Below, one piece after another: positions 10,110 to 20,143 of a stretch of DNA of 64,000 nt; position 1 is the first letter of the stretch; each line of letters starts with the position of its first letter. The stretch lies in contig NZ_AXVM01000002.1 in assembly GCF_000484635.1 (NCBI RefSeq), positions 124,001 through 188,000 on the forward strand, written 5' to 3'. The notes under the pieces are model-generated. The model did not search any database and had not been told where the DNA came from. It saw nothing but the letters and a program-made list of their open reading frames with translations. This DNA is from Comamonas badia DSM 17552 (GTDB lineage Bacteria > Pseudomonadota > Gammaproteobacteria > Burkholderiales > Burkholderiaceae_C). A program made the translations under genes and the position numbers.

Positions 10110-12059
10110 TCAGCGTAGCGCGCGGTAAATCGCCTCGGCCAGCTGGTGCGAGACGCCTTCGACCGTCATCAGATCCTGCACGCTCGCATCCTGCACACCT
10201 TTCACGCCGCCAAAGCGCTGCAGCAGCCGCGCCCTGCGGCGCGGGCCTATCCCCGGAATGTCTTCCAGCCGGCTGCCGCCGGTGCGCACGCGCGCCCGCG
10301 CCGCCCGCATGCCGGTGATGGCAAAACGGTGCGCCTCGTCGCGTATCTGCGCCACCAGCATCAGCGCCGCCGAATCGTGCCCCAGATACACCTTCTCGCG
10401 CCCATCGGCAAACACCAGTTCCTCCAGCCCCACCTTGCGGCCCTCGCCCTTTTCCACGCCCACGATGCGCGAGACATCCAGGCCCAGCTGCTCGAAGACC
10501 TCGCGCGCCATCGCCACCTGGCCGCGCCCGCCATCGATCAGCACCAGATCGGGCAGGCGCAGCTCGCGGCGCGTCACCTCGGCGCCACCCGCCTCCTGCT
10601 GCGCCTGGGCCACGGGCTGGTAGCGGCGCTGCAGCACCTGGCGCATGGCGGCGTAATCATCGCCCGGCGTGATGCCCTCAATTTTGTAGCGCCGGTAGGC
10701 GCTGTGCTGCATCTTGTGGTGCTGGAACACCACGCACGAGGCCTGCGTCTGCTCACCCGCGGTGTGCGAAATATCGAAGCATTCCGCCGTCAGTTCGTCG
10801 AGGTTTTCCACGTCCAGCGCCAGCGCCTCGGCCAGCGCGTGCGTGCGCGCCTGCTGCGAGCCCTCCTCCGCCAGCAAGCGCGCAAGCTGAATTTTCGCGT
10901 TGGCCTGCGCCATTTCCAGCCACGCACGCCGCTGCTCGCGCGGCTGGTGCACCGCCGAGACGCGACTGCAAGCCTGCTCGCTCAGCGCCTCGACCAGCAC
11001 CGGATCGATGGGCTCGCTGACCACCAGCACGGGCGGCACGGCCACCTCCAGATAATGCTGCGCGATGAAGGCTTCCAACACCTGCACGGCGACCGGCCGA
11101 TCCGCGCCGGAGGTCGCCTCGGCCTCTTCGGCGCTGTAGACGGCAGAGGCTTCTTCCACCTGCGAAGGAAAGTAGGCCCGATCACCCAGATGGCGGCCAC
11201 CGCGCACCATGGCCAGATTGACGCAGGCGCGCCCGCCCTCGACACGCACGGCAAGAATGTCCACGTCCTTGTCGCCCAGGGTTTCCACCGCCTGCTGGTG
11301 CAGCACGCGCGCGAGCGCGGTGATCTGGTTGCGCACCGCCGCCGCCTGCTCGAATTCGAGCCTGTCGGAATGCGCGAGCATGCGCGCCTCCAGCTTCTTG
11401 AGCAGCTCGTCCGTCTCGCCGCGCAACAGTGCTTCGGCACCGCGCACATCCTCGGCGTAATCCTCGGGCGAGACGTAGTTCACACAGGGCGCGGTACAGC
11501 GCTTGATCTGGTAGAGCAGACAGGGGCGCGTGCGGTGCGCGTACACCGTATCCTCGCAGGTGCGCAGCCGAAACACCTTCTGCAGCAGCTCTATCGTCTG
11601 CTTCACCGCCCAGGCGTTCGGATAGGGACCGAAGTAGCGGTTCTTCTTGTCGATGCCGCCGCGGTAGTACGAAACGCGCGGGAAGCGCTGCGACGGATCA
11701 TCCGTCGTGCCATCCTTGGCTGCGATACCGCTGATCTTCAGGTACGGATAGCTCTTGTCGTCCCGGAAAAGGATGTTGTACTTGGGGTGCTGGGTCTTGA
11801 TGAGGTTGTTTTCCAGCAGCAGCGCCTCGGCCTCGGAGCGCACCACCGTGGTCTCAAGCCGCGCGATCTTGCCCACCATGTGGCCGATGCGGGTGCCCCC
11901 GTGCTGCTTGGTGAAGTAGCTGCCGACGCGGCGCTTGAGGTTGCTCGCCTTGCCGACGTACAGCAACTGCTCTTGCGCATCAAAGTAGCGATACACCCCA
12001 GGCAGCGGGGGCAGTGCCGCCACCTGCGCGAGCAGTTCTTCGGAATGCACCTTGGACAT
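10110..12059 (-). CDS. uvrC: Excinuclease ABC subunit C (UvrC)
   Basis: Makes the dual incisions in nucleotide excision repair with UvrAB. The 649-residue protein has the N-terminal GIY-YIG nuclease (GVYRYF ... [18 protein letters not shown], residues 20-55) and the Cys-rich linker around [26 protein letters not shown] segment follows near 200-235. The RNase H-like second nuclease contains [12 protein letters not shown] and [12 protein letters not shown], and two C-terminal helix-hairpin-helix motifs include [13 protein letters not shown]. It is convergent with the small ORF at 9979. Confidence 0.97.
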   Translation of the reverse strand: MSKVHSEELLAQVAALPPLPGVYRYFDAQEQLLYVGKASNLKRRVGSYFTKQHGGTRIGHMVGKIARLETTVVRSEAEALLLENNLIKTQHPKYNILFRDDKSYPYLKISGIAAKDGTTDDPSQRFPRVSYYRGGIDKKNRYFGPYPNAWAVKQTIELLQKVFRLRTCEDTVYAHRTRPCLLYQIKRCTAPCVNYVSPEDYAEDVRGAEALLRGETDELLKKLEARMLAHSDRLEFEQAAAVRNQITALARVLHQQAVETLGDKDVDILAVRVEGGRACVNLAMVRGGRHLGDRAYFPSQVEEASAVYSAEEAEATSGADRPVAVQVLEAFIAQHYLEVAVPPVLVVSEPIDPVLVEALSEQACSRVSAVHQPREQRRAWLEMAQANAKIQLARLLAEEGSQQARTHALAEALALDVENLDELTAECFDISHTAGEQTQASCVVFQHHKMQHSAYRRYKIEGITPGDDYAAMRQVLQRRYQPVAQAQQEAGGAEVTRRELRLPDLVLIDGGRGQVAMAREVFEQLGLDVSRIVGVEKGEGRKVGLEELVFADGREKVYLGHDSAALMLVAQIRDEAHRFAITGMRAARARVRTGGSRLEDIPGIGPRRRARLLQRFGGVKGVQDASVQDLMTVEGVSHQLAEAIYRALR

Positions 12060-12265
12060 GGTGCTATTGTGGCGGTGGGGCGACAGCCTTGAGGCCTATC
12101 GGACAAAGCAGAAAGTCATGGAGGCAAAAAGTACTGCCCGAGCACGGACCACGAAACGATGGCGCCAACGCAAACCTGGAATCCAAGGTCTGGACAGCGG
12201 CAGGCAATGCCCCTCGAAACACGGATCAGCAGGGCCTGAATTGCGCTAGAATTGCACCTCTTCGT

Positions 12266-12341
<76 letters not shown>

Positions 12342-12347
12342 CTATTC

Positions 12348-12377
12348 AACGCCCAACCCCTCTCGGTTGGGCGTTTT
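12348..12377 (+). terminator. Rho-independent terminator after tRNA-Ala(CGC)
   Basis: AACGCCCAACC (12348-12358), six-base loop, GGTTGGGCGTT (12365-12375), followed by two further T's and then C. The 11-bp stem sits seven bases after the tRNA. Confidence 0.88.
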
Positions 12378-12536
12378 CATTCTGGATCGGGCAGAACACG
12401 CTGCAGGTGTCTGTCAGTCTGCTCATGCCCTGCCCTTGTTTTGACGGTATCTGAAATACCGGCTCTGGGGCATACCGTCAGAAATACCGACAAATTGGCG
12501 GTATGTCCTGGTGCATTCCAACAGTACGTGAAGCAA
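12378..12536. other. Non-coding interval with five CGGTAT/ATACCG hexamers
   Basis: The stretch between the facing terminators has no supported gene. It holds CGGTAT at 12445-12450 and 12499-12504 and ATACCG at 12456-12461, 12472-12477 and 12484-12489. These form overlapping inverted repeats, for example GACGGTAT against ATACCGTC. Similar TGACGGTAT repeats are familiar in integrase arm sites, so it may be the scar of an excised element next to tRNA genes. That is inference. Confidence 0.5.
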
Positions 12537-12572
12537 AGAAAAACCCCGTTCCCTATGACAGGAACGGGGTTT
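12537..12572 (-). terminator. Terminator of the Glu-Asp-Ala tRNA operon
   Basis: AAACCCCGTTCC (12541-12552) and GGAACGGGGTTT (12561-12572) form a 12-bp stem with an eight-base loop. Read on the minus strand the stem runs into TTTTTC, so it ends the minus-strand tRNA transcript. Confidence 0.85.
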
Positions 12573-12604
12573 GAGGCTTTTTGACGGGTTCTGAAACCCC
12601 TATT

Positions 12605-12680
<76 letters not shown>

Positions 12681-12686
12681 AAATAT

Positions 12687-12763
12687 TGGCGGAGTGGACG
12701 GGACTCGAACCCGCGACCCCCGGCGTGACAGGCCGGTATTCTAACCAACTGAACTACCACTCC
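12687..12763 (-). tRNA. tRNA-Asp(GTC)
   Basis: Acceptor GGAGTGG pairs with CCACTCC, anticodon loop CTGTCAC (GTC), discriminator G and encoded CCA at 12687-12689. Middle gene of the Glu-Asp-Ala operon. Confidence 0.95.
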
Positions 12764-12814
12764 AGCACAGCTTTTACTGCTTTGATAAACAAAGCAGCCA
12801 AGTGCCGTACAACT

Positions 12815-12890
12815 TGGCGACCCTACGGGGATTCGAACCCCGGTACTCACCGTGAAAGGGTGATGTCCTAGGCCTCTAGACGATAGGGTC
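12815..12890 (-). tRNA. tRNA-Glu(TTC)
   Basis: Acceptor GACCCTA pairs with TAGGGTC, anticodon loop CTTTCAC (TTC), discriminator G and encoded CCA at 12815-12817. First gene of the operon; a TACAAT -10-like box lies upstream at 12971-12976 (minus strand), just before the gltX 3' end. Confidence 0.95.
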
Positions 12891-12986
12891 AAATTTCTAG
12901 AACTTTTGTTCTTTCTTTCCGATATGCCTTGATCTGCATTGCGATCTGGCTGCTATCAGGAAAGACGCGCATTGTAGCGTGAATTT

Positions 12987-14396
12987 TCAGTGTCTCAGAA
13001 GCCGTGCGAGGATTTTTTCGCGGCCGAGCAATTCCAGCACGGCGTCCACCGACGGCGTGTGCGCCACGCCCATGGTAAGTACGCGCACCGGCATCGCCAG
13101 TTGCGGCATCTTGATGCCCTGTTCCTTCAAAACCGCCTTGAGCGCGGCGTTGATGGCCTCGCGCGTCCACTCGACCTTGGCGACGGCCTGCGCGAATGCG
13201 GCCAGCGGCGCCTGCGCGGCTTCGGTCAGGTGCTGGGCGGCATCGTCGGCATTGCGTTCGATCGTTTCGACGTAGAACAGCCGCGCCCAATGGGCCAGAT
13301 CGACCAGGGTGTCGCAGCGGTCCTTGAACAGGCCGCAGATGCGCGGCAGGCGGTCGTCGGCGTCCAGGGCGGCGGCGGCAACGCCGGTCTGCACGATGAA
13401 GGGGCGCAGCTGCTGCGCCAGTTCTTCGTCTGCCAAGGCCTTCAGGTGCTGGGCGTTCACCCAGCGCAGCTTGGTTTCGTCAAATTGCCCCGCGCTCTTG
13501 CCCAGGTGGTCGAGATTGAACCATTGCAGGAACTGCGCGCGGCTGAAGATTTCATCGTCGCCGTGGCTCCAGCCCAGGCGCGCGAGGTAGTTGACCATGG
13601 CGTCGGGCAGAAAGCCCGCGTCGCGGTACCAGGTGACGGGCTTGGCGCCGCGGCGCTTGCTCATTTTTTCGCCGTCTTCATTCAGCACCGTGGGCAGGTG
13701 AGCAAAGACCGGCGGCGCAACGCCCAGCGCCTCGTAGATGTGGATCTGGCGCGGCGTGTTGTTCACATGGTCGTCGCCGCGGATCACGTGGGTGATGCGC
13801 ATGTCCATGTCGTCCACGCAGACGCAGAAGTTGTAGGTGGGCGTGCCGTCGGGGCGGGCGATCACCAGATCGTCGAGCTCGCTGTTCTGGAATTCGATGT
13901 GGCCCTTGCATTTGTCGTCCCAGCCCACGCTGCCGGTTTGCGGCGTCTTGAAGCGCAGCACGGGCTGCACGCCTGCCGGGATGGGCGGCAGCACCTTGCC
14001 GGGCTCGGGGCGCCAGGTGCCGTCGTAGCGCGGTTTCTCCTTCGCCGCCGTCTGGCGCTCGCGCAGCGCGTCCAGCTCCTGTTGGCTCATGTAGCAAGGG
14101 TAGACATGGCCGCTGGCCTTGAGCTGCTCCAGCACCGCGCGGTAGCGGTCCATGCGCTGCATCTGGTAGTACGGCCCTTCGTCGATGTCGAGCTCAAGCC
14201 ACTGCATGCCTTCGAGGATCACGTCCACGGCTTCCTGCGTGGAGCGCTCCAGGTCGGTGTCCTCGATGCGCAGGATGAAGTCCCCGCCCGTGGCGCGGGC
14301 GAAGGCCCAGGGGTAGAGCGCCGAGCGGATGTTGCCCAGATGAATGAAACCGGTGGGCGACGGGGCGAAGCGGGTGCGTACTTTGTTGTCTGTCAT
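12987..14396 (-). CDS. gltX: Glutamyl-tRNA synthetase GltX
   Basis: Charges tRNA-Glu. From ATG 14396 the protein is 469 residues, the normal bacterial length. The class I signatures are [13 protein letters not shown] (HIGH-type, residues 11-23) and EKMSKRRGA (KMSKS-type, around 240). The start overlaps the metZ stop by four bases. The tRNA-Glu operon lies immediately downstream in the same direction, so enzyme and substrate tRNA may share transcription; no terminator is obvious between them. Confidence 0.96.
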   Translation of the reverse strand: MTDNKVRTRFAPSPTGFIHLGNIRSALYPWAFARATGGDFILRIEDTDLERSTQEAVDVILEGMQWLELDIDEGPYYQMQRMDRYRAVLEQLKASGHVYPCYMSQQELDALRERQTAAKEKPRYDGTWRPEPGKVLPPIPAGVQPVLRFKTPQTGSVGWDDKCKGHIEFQNSELDDLVIARPDGTPTYNFCVCVDDMDMRITHVIRGDDHVNNTPRQIHIYEALGVAPPVFAHLPTVLNEDGEKMSKRRGAKPVTWYRDAGFLPDAMVNYLARLGWSHGDDEIFSRAQFLQWFNLDHLGKSAGQFDETKLRWVNAQHLKALADEELAQQLRPFIVQTGVAAAALDADDRLPRICGLFKDRCDTLVDLAHWARLFYVETIERNADDAAQHLTEAAQAPLAAFAQAVAKVEWTREAINAALKAVLKEQGIKMPQLAMPVRVLTMGVAHTPSVDAVLELLGREKILARLLRH

Positions 14397-15613
14397 GCCA
14401 ATGCGTCCAATCCACGCAGCAGGTCGGCCTTGAGGTCGTCGAGATGCTCCAGGCCCACCGAAATGCGGATCAGGCCCTGCTTGACGCCCGCCGCCTGGCG
14501 CTGTTCTTCGGAAAGGCGCCCGTGCGAGGTGCTCGCGGGATGGGTGATGGTGGTCTTCACATCGCCGAGATTGGCGGTGACCGAGCACACGCGCGTGCTG
14601 TCGATCACATGAAAGGCATTGGCGCGCAGCTGTTCGGGCGTACTGCCCGCCACATCGAACGCCAGCACCGTGCCGCCCATGCCGCTTTGCTGGCGCATGG
14701 CCAGTGCGTGCTGCGGATGGCTGGCCAGGCCCGGGTAATGCACGCAGGTGACCTTGGGATGCTGCTCCAGCCAGCCGGCGAGTTCGAGCGCCGCGGCGCT
14801 TTCCGCCTTGACGCGCAGCGCCAGCGTCTCCAAACCCTTGAGCACGACCCAGGCGTTGAAGGGCGAAAGACTGAGCCCGCCGCTGCGCAAAAAGGTGGAC
14901 ATCACGCCGCCGACGAGTGTCTCGCTGCCGCAGACGGCGCCCGCCATCACCCGGCCTTGGCCGTCGATGAGCTTGGTGCCGGAATGCACGATGAGGTCGG
15001 CGCCAAATTCCACCGGCCGCTGCAGTATGGGCGAAGCGAAGCTGTTGTCCACCGCCAGCAGCGCACCGGCGTTGTGCGCCACGTCGGCCAGTGCGTGGAT
15101 GTCGCAGAGATCGGTGAGCGGGTTGGTGGGCGTCTCGGCAAACAGCAGGCGGGTGCTGGGCTTGACGGCCGCCTGCCAGGCGGCGACATCGGTCTGCGAC
15201 ACGAAACTGGTTTCCACGCCAAAGCGCGCCATCTCGGTGCCCAGCAGCTTCATGGTGGAGCCGAACATCGACTGCGACGCCACGACATGGTCGCCCGCCT
15301 TGAGCGTGGTGAGCGCCACGAGCAGGATGGCGGCCATGCCGGTGGAGGTCGCCGCCGCGCACTGCGTGCCCTCCATGCGCGCGAGGCGCTGTTCAAAGCT
15401 CGCGACCGTCGGGTTGCCGGTGCGGGTATAGGTGTAGCCCTCGTGCGGGTGGGCGAAGTGGCTGGCGGCGGTCTCGCAATCGTGCTGCACGAAGCTGCTG
15501 GTCAGGTACAGCGCTTCGCTGTGCTCGCCGTAGCTGCTGCGCGCCGACGCCTGGCGCACCGCGTAGGTTTCGGGATGCAATCCCTCGGGAAGTCCGGATT
15601 TTTCCTGGGTCAT
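14393..15613 (-). CDS. metZ: O-succinylhomoserine sulfhydrylase MetZ
   Basis: PLP enzyme of methionine synthesis that makes homocysteine from O-succinylhomoserine and sulfide. The chosen ATG at 15613 ([16 protein letters not shown]) gives 406 residues. Visible parts are [23 protein letters not shown], the PLP-ring SQSMFGST segment, DNSFASP, the PLP-lysine motif [12 protein letters not shown], and the substrate region SLGDVKT-like [15 protein letters not shown]. It lies downstream of purF in a conserved betaproteobacterial order. Two repeat copies occupy its leader. Confidence 0.93.
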   Translation of the reverse strand: MTQEKSGLPEGLHPETYAVRQASARSSYGEHSEALYLTSSFVQHDCETAASHFAHPHEGYTYTRTGNPTVASFEQRLARMEGTQCAAATSTGMAAILLVALTTLKAGDHVVASQSMFGSTMKLLGTEMARFGVETSFVSQTDVAAWQAAVKPSTRLLFAETPTNPLTDLCDIHALADVAHNAGALLAVDNSFASPILQRPVEFGADLIVHSGTKLIDGQGRVMAGAVCGSETLVGGVMSTFLRSGGLSLSPFNAWVVLKGLETLALRVKAESAAALELAGWLEQHPKVTCVHYPGLASHPQHALAMRQQSGMGGTVLAFDVAGSTPEQLRANAFHVIDSTRVCSVTANLGDVKTTITHPASTSHGRLSEEQRQAAGVKQGLIRISVGLEHLDDLKADLLRGLDALA

Positions 15614-15620
15614 GGTTTCT

Positions 15621-15660
15621 TCAAAACGATAGCTGTTTGCGCTTGTTCGGAAAGGATTTG
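15621..15660 (+). repeat. Dispersed REP-like repeat, copy 2
   Basis: AAACGATAGCTGTTTGCGCTTG followed by TTCGGAAAGGATTTG, in the leader between purF and metZ. It shares the ATAGCTG-NN-GCGCTTG core with the other copies. Confidence 0.6.
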
Positions 15661-15682
15661 AGATACATTCATACTTGAAACA

Positions 15683-15712
15683 CAGTGCTGGCAAGCGCTG
15701 CAAGCTCACTTT
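15683..15712 (-). repeat. Dispersed REP-like repeat, copy 3
   Basis: The minus strand reads GAGCTTGCAGCGCTTGCCAGC, facing copy 2 across about 22 bases. Together they could pair into a long hairpin in the purF-metZ spacer. Confidence 0.55.
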
Positions 15713-15713
15713 T

Positions 15714-17219
15714 TCATGCCGTTTCCGCGTTGGGCAGGGACAGCCGCGAAGCCGGCGCGTCTTCGCGCTCTTCGGCGCTGCCGCGCCCGGCACGCATGGC
15801 GGCCAGATCGGCCTCGGTCACTCCGGTGACGTAGCGGCCATCGAAGCACGAGGCCTCGAAACCGGTCACCTTCGGGTTGACGGCGCTGATCGCGCGCTTC
15901 ATGGCCTCCACGTCCTGGTAGATCAGCGCATCGCAGCCGATCCAGGCGCGGATTTCCTCGACCGTGCGGCCGTTGGCAATCAGCTCTTCGCTCGTCGGCA
16001 TGTCGATGCCGTAGACGTTGGGAAAGCGCACCGGCGGCGCGGCCGAGGCGAGATACACCTTGGTCGCGCCGGCGTCGCGCGCCATCTGCACGATTTCCCT
16101 GGAAGTCGTGCCGCGCACGATGGAATCGTCCACCAGCAGCACGCGCTTGCCCTTGAATTCGCTGCCGATCGCGTTGAGCTTCTGGCGCACCGATTTCTTG
16201 CGCGCGGACTGTCCCGGCATGATGAAGGTGCGCCCTACGTAGCGGTTTTTCACGAAGCCCTCGCGGTAGGGAAGGCCCAGTTTTTGCGCCAGCTGCATCG
16301 CGCTGGGGCGGCTGGATTCCGGCACCGGGATGATGGAGTCGATCTCGCTCGGCGGCACGGTGGAGATCACGCGCTTGGCCAGCGTCTCGCCCATGTTCAG
16401 CCGCGCCTGGTAGACCGAGATGCCGTCCATCACCGAATCCGGCCGCGCCAGGTAAACATACTCGAAGATGCAGGGATGCAGCTGGGCGTGGTCGGCGCAC
16501 TGGGCGGATTCCACCTCGCCGCCCGCGCGCACCAGCACCGCCTCGCCGGGCGCGATGTCGCGCACGAGGTGCAGCGAGGTGCCTTCCAGCGCCACCGATT
16601 CACTGGCCACCATGACGGTGCCGTCGTCGCCGCGTCCCAGGCACAGCGGGCGGATGCCGTACGGATCGCGAAACGCCAGCAGGCCGAAACCCGCAATCAG
16701 CGCCACCACGGCATACGACCCCCGCACCCTCTGGTGCACCGCGCGCACGGCGGCAAAAACCTCTTCGCTCCGCAGCCGCGCGCCCCGGGTCGCCCGCGCC
16801 AGTTCGTGCGCCAGCACGTTGAGCAGCACCTCGGTATCGCTGCCGGTGTTGGTGTGGCGATGGTCGTTCTCGAACAGCTCGCGCCGCAGCGCGTGCGCAT
16901 TCGTCAGATTGCCGTTGTGCGCCAGCACGATGCCGAATGGCGCGTTGACGTAAAACGGCTGCGCCTCCTCTTCACTGGCAGCGCTGCCCGCCGTTGGATA
17001 GCGCACCTGGCCCAGGCCGCGCGCGCCCGGCAGCGCACGCATGTTGCGCGTGCGAAACACGTCGCGCACCATGCCCTTGGCCTTGTGCATGAAGAACTTG
17101 CGCTCCTGCTCGGTGACGATGCCGGTGGCATCCTGCCCGCGGTGCTGCAGCAGCAGCAAGGCGTCGTAAATCAGCTGATTGACGCCGCCCTGGCCCACGA
17201 CTCCGACGATTCCGCACAT
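15714..17219 (-). CDS. purF: Amidophosphoribosyltransferase PurF
   Basis: First committed step of purine synthesis: PRPP plus glutamine to phosphoribosylamine. The 501-residue protein begins MCGIVGVVG, so Cys2 is the N-terminal nucleophile after Met removal. The glutaminase domain includes LAHNGNLTNA and the C-terminal PRTase domain has the PRPP signature LLVDDSIVRGTTSRE. cvpA lies 27 bases upstream, the classical cvpA-purF pairing. Confidence 0.97.
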   Translation of the reverse strand: MCGIVGVVGQGGVNQLIYDALLLLQHRGQDATGIVTEQERKFFMHKAKGMVRDVFRTRNMRALPGARGLGQVRYPTAGSAASEEEAQPFYVNAPFGIVLAHNGNLTNAHALRRELFENDHRHTNTGSDTEVLLNVLAHELARATRGARLRSEEVFAAVRAVHQRVRGSYAVVALIAGFGLLAFRDPYGIRPLCLGRGDDGTVMVASESVALEGTSLHLVRDIAPGEAVLVRAGGEVESAQCADHAQLHPCIFEYVYLARPDSVMDGISVYQARLNMGETLAKRVISTVPPSEIDSIIPVPESSRPSAMQLAQKLGLPYREGFVKNRYVGRTFIMPGQSARKKSVRQKLNAIGSEFKGKRVLLVDDSIVRGTTSREIVQMARDAGATKVYLASAAPPVRFPNVYGIDMPTSEELIANGRTVEEIRAWIGCDALIYQDVEAMKRAISAVNPKVTGFEASCFDGRYVTGVTEADLAAMRAGRGSAEEREDAPASRLSLPNAETA

Positions 17220-17246
17220 GCTCTCGCTCCTTAAACGCAGGCCGGT

Positions 17247-17735
17247 TCAGACAGGCGCTGCAACGGCCCACTGCTGCGGCAGCACCGGCCCCAGACCTTT
17301 CAGCACCTGCTGCAGCAGCGGTGCCAGGCGCGAAGCCTGCCACCACGGCTCGGCCGGCAGGGGCGTGAAGCCCGCCGCCCAGACCGCCACCAGCAGCAGC
17401 AAGGCGCCGCGCAGCGCGCCAAAAACCGCACCCAGGGCCCGGTCCGCCGGCCGCAGCCCGGCGGCGGTGATCAACTTCTTCGCCAGCGCCGCCAGCAGGC
17501 CACAGGCAAACACTACGGCGATGAACAGCACAACGAAGGCCAGCACCGGGCGCCAGGGCGCCTGCGCCTCGCCCCACGGAAGCAGGGCGCCCACACCGCC
17601 CGCGAACCAGCGCGCCACGACAAAGGCCAGTACCCAGCCCGCCAGCGACAGCACTTCAAACACCAGCCCGCGCCAGGCGCCCAGCAGCATCGATAGCGCA
17701 AGCACCGCCAGCAAGCCCCAGTCAAGCAGCGCCAT
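17247..17735 (-). CDS. cvpA: CvpA family membrane protein
   Basis: The 162-residue inner-membrane protein has about four hydrophobic segments (roughly 5-24, 29-46, 63-85, 99-124) and the family start LLDWGLLAVLALSMLLGAWRGLVFEVLSL. Family members are linked to colicin V export and, more generally, to envelope homeostasis. Its place directly before purF and after a SPOR protein is the conserved order folC-SPOR-cvpA-purF. Confidence 0.93.
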   Translation of the reverse strand: MALLDWGLLAVLALSMLLGAWRGLVFEVLSLAGWVLAFVVARWFAGGVGALLPWGEAQAPWRPVLAFVVLFIAVVFACGLLAALAKKLITAAGLRPADRALGAVFGALRGALLLLVAVWAAGFTPLPAEPWWQASRLAPLLQQVLKGLGPVLPQQWAVAAPV

Positions 17736-17741
17736 GGAGGG

Positions 17742-18611
17742 CTACAGCGTCAGGATGGCGCCGTCCAGCCCCAGGCCCTTGATGCGATCGAGCACCCTGG
17801 CTGCTTCGGCACGGTTGGCGAACGGGCCCAGGCGCACGCGCGTGGTGCGCATCCCTTCCTTGCCCTGGATGTCCTGCGCATAGGTCTTGAGACCCGCGCG
17901 CTCCAGCCTGGCACGCACCTCGCGCACCTTGGCCTGGTCCGCGTAGGCGCCGACCTGCACGATGAAGCGATCCGCCTGCGCATTGGCAGCGGGCGCAGCA
18001 GCCGCAGCCGCACCAGCAGCCCCGCTTTTGCCCTCCAGCAAGGCACGCGCCCGCGCGGCATCCGCGGTGGCGCTTGCGGCGGGGGCCGGAACCGGGGCGG
18101 GCGCTGGCGCCACGGCATGCTTGGATTCGGCTTTCGGTTCGGGTTTGGGCTCCGGCCTGGCTTCAGCCCTGGGTTCGGGCTTCGCGGGCGCCTTCGCCTC
18201 GGCGCCTTCGATCGGCGCAGCCTGTGGCGGTGCCGTGGTGGCCGCCGCCGCAGCAGGCTTGGCCGGACTGGCCGGCACCTGCTCTTCCCCGTCCGCCAGG
18301 CCGGCGCCAACCGCCGTCTTGGCGGCATCGGCCGCCGTGGCGGGGGCAGCGCCTATCACCAGCGGGCCGGCGGTGTGGCGGTCGGGAATGTCGATCGAGA
18401 CCTTGACCGGCACCGTGCGCGGCTGGGTATCGAACACCATGGGAAACACGATCACGCCGATGAGCACCAGCACCACCGCGCCGATCAGGCGCTGGCGCGC
18501 GCGGCGGCGCAGTTCTTCCATGCTCTCTGCCTGTGCCGCGCGGCCCCGCCTGGAATTGCCCTTGTCTGGCGCTTGGGGCTGACTGAACCAGGGGAATTTG
18601 AAAAATGCCAT
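17742..18611 (-). CDS. SPOR-domain cell-division protein (DedD/FtsN-like)
   Basis: The 289-residue protein has a short cytoplasmic N-terminus, one membrane segment at about 42-60 (LIGAVVLVLIGVIVFPMVF), a long Ala/Pro/Lys-rich periplasmic linker (about 95-205) and a C-terminal SPOR domain (about 211-289; FIVQVGAYADQAKVREV ... TRVRLGPFANRAEAARVLD). SPOR domains bind denuded septal peptidoglycan, so a division-site role is likely. The position between folC and cvpA matches dedD of E. coli. Confidence 0.9.
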   Translation of the reverse strand: MAFFKFPWFSQPQAPDKGNSRRGRAAQAESMEELRRRARQRLIGAVVLVLIGVIVFPMVFDTQPRTVPVKVSIDIPDRHTAGPLVIGAAPATAADAAKTAVGAGLADGEEQVPASPAKPAAAAATTAPPQAAPIEGAEAKAPAKPEPRAEARPEPKPEPKAESKHAVAPAPAPVPAPAASATADAARARALLEGKSGAAGAAAAAAPAANAQADRFIVQVGAYADQAKVREVRARLERAGLKTYAQDIQGKEGMRTTRVRLGPFANRAEAARVLDRIKGLGLDGAILTL

Positions 18612-18631
18612 GAAACCGGTGGCTGAGCGGG

Positions 18632-20095
18632 CTAGGAATCGAAGTGCTTGCCGTGCATGTGCGGCACGCCATTCTTGAGGATGCCGCCGACCGTGTAGAA
18701 CGATCCGAAGACGACGATTCTATCAGTCAGCCTGCAGGCCTTGACGGCGGCATCGAGGGCCGATTGCGGATCGGGGAACACCTCGCTTTTCACGATGCGT
18801 CGCCCGCCGCCGCCCTCGCCGCTGCTGCCGCGGCGCGAGCGCGTGACCGACAGATGGGGCTTGTCGTCCTGCGCCCGCGCGGCCTCGGCCAGATCGACGC
18901 GCGGCGCCTCTTCCTGCTGCGCCGCGGGCGCCGCATGCACGGCCTCCTGCTGCGCGTGAAACTGCTCCCAGCGCTGCTGCAGATGCACCGCCGTCTCGGC
19001 ACGCGGCGTGGGCAGATCGGTGAAATACCAGCGATCGACCAGCGGGCCGATTTTTTCGAAAATGCCGGTGATGTCCTTGTCCGCCATCGCGCCGAACACC
19101 GCATGCGTGAGCCGGAAATGCCCCATGGTGCCCATGCTGGCGGCCAGCGTCGCCACCGCATGCGGGTTGTGGCCCACGTCCAGCACCACCACCGGCTGGC
19201 CCGGCACCACCTCGAAGCGCCCCGGCAGTTCCACCAGCGCCAGGCCCGCGCGCACCGCCTGCGCGGAGATCGGCAGTTTTTCGCGGATCGCCTCCAGCGC
19301 CGCCAGCGCGCCCGAGGCATTGAAAAGCTGGTTGGCGCCGCGCAGCGCCGGGTAGGCCATGCCGGCGTAGCGCCGCCCGCGTCCGGCCCAGGACCACTGC
19401 AGCTTGTCGCCGGAATAATTGAAATCGGTGCCGAACAGCCACAGCTCGGCGCCGATCGCCTTCGCATGGTCGATCACGCTTTGCGGCGGCACCGGGTCGC
19501 AGACCACCACCGGACGGCCGGCACGCATGATGCCGGCCTTCTCACGGCCTATGGCCTCGCGGTCCGGCCCGAGAAATTCGGCATGGTCCACGTCGATCAT
19601 GGTGATGACCGCGCAATCGGCGTCGATCACGTTGACCGCGTCCAGCCGCCCGCCCATGCCCACCTCCAGGATCGCCACGTCCACCTTGGCCTGGCTGATG
19701 AGGCGCAGGATGGCGAGCGTGCTGAATTCAAAGTAGGTCAGCTGGATTTCATCGCCGTTTTCGACCCTGGCGCCCTCCACTGCTGCGAAGTGCGCTATCA
19801 ATTCGTCGGGCTTGACGGTCTCGCCGCCAATGCGGCAGCGCTCTTCGAAGTGCACCAGGTGCGGCGAGGTATAGACGCCGGGGCGGTAACCCGCCTGCAG
19901 CGCCACCGCCTCGGCCATCGCGCAGGTGGAGCCCTTGCCGTTGGTACCCGCCACGGTGATCACCGGGCAGTCAAAGTGCAGCTTCAGGCGCTTGGCCACC
20001 CGCGCCACGCGTTCCAGGCCCATCTCGATCGTGTGCGGATGCAGGTGCTCGCAGTAATGCAGCCAGTCATCCAGGGTGTGAGGTAATGCGTTCAT
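18632..20095 (-). CDS. folC: Bifunctional dihydrofolate/folylpolyglutamate synthase FolC
   Basis: Adds glutamate to dihydropteroate and folates. From ATG 20095 the protein is 487 residues; ATG 20104 would add MPD. The P-loop VAGTNGKGST is at 48-57, EVGMGGRLDAVN at 144-155, DVDHAEFLG at 168-176 and the C-terminal domain motif LDVGHNPHA at 305-313. Residues about 375-435 hold an Ala/Gln/Glu-rich then Ser/Gly/Arg-rich stretch (AQQEAVHAAPAAQQEEAP ... RRGSSGEGGGGRR). That makes it some 45-60 residues longer than usual; the fold resumes with IVVFGSFYTVGG. Confidence 0.94.
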   Translation of the reverse strand: MNALPHTLDDWLHYCEHLHPHTIEMGLERVARVAKRLKLHFDCPVITVAGTNGKGSTCAMAEAVALQAGYRPGVYTSPHLVHFEERCRIGGETVKPDELIAHFAAVEGARVENGDEIQLTYFEFSTLAILRLISQAKVDVAILEVGMGGRLDAVNVIDADCAVITMIDVDHAEFLGPDREAIGREKAGIMRAGRPVVVCDPVPPQSVIDHAKAIGAELWLFGTDFNYSGDKLQWSWAGRGRRYAGMAYPALRGANQLFNASGALAALEAIREKLPISAQAVRAGLALVELPGRFEVVPGQPVVVLDVGHNPHAVATLAASMGTMGHFRLTHAVFGAMADKDITGIFEKIGPLVDRWYFTDLPTPRAETAVHLQQRWEQFHAQQEAVHAAPAAQQEEAPRVDLAEAARAQDDKPHLSVTRSRRGSSGEGGGGRRIVKSEVFPDPQSALDAAVKACRLTDRIVVFGSFYTVGGILKNGVPHMHGKHFDS

Positions 20096-20143
20096 GTCAG
20101 GCATCGATTGTCGCTGCACGGCCCCTCGTGCATGATGGAATCC

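Noticed and set aside
12118..12249. 43-codon ORF before tRNA-Ala(CGC)
   Set aside because: No ribosome site, strongly Arg/Lys/Gln-biased translation, and it runs into the tRNA promoter.
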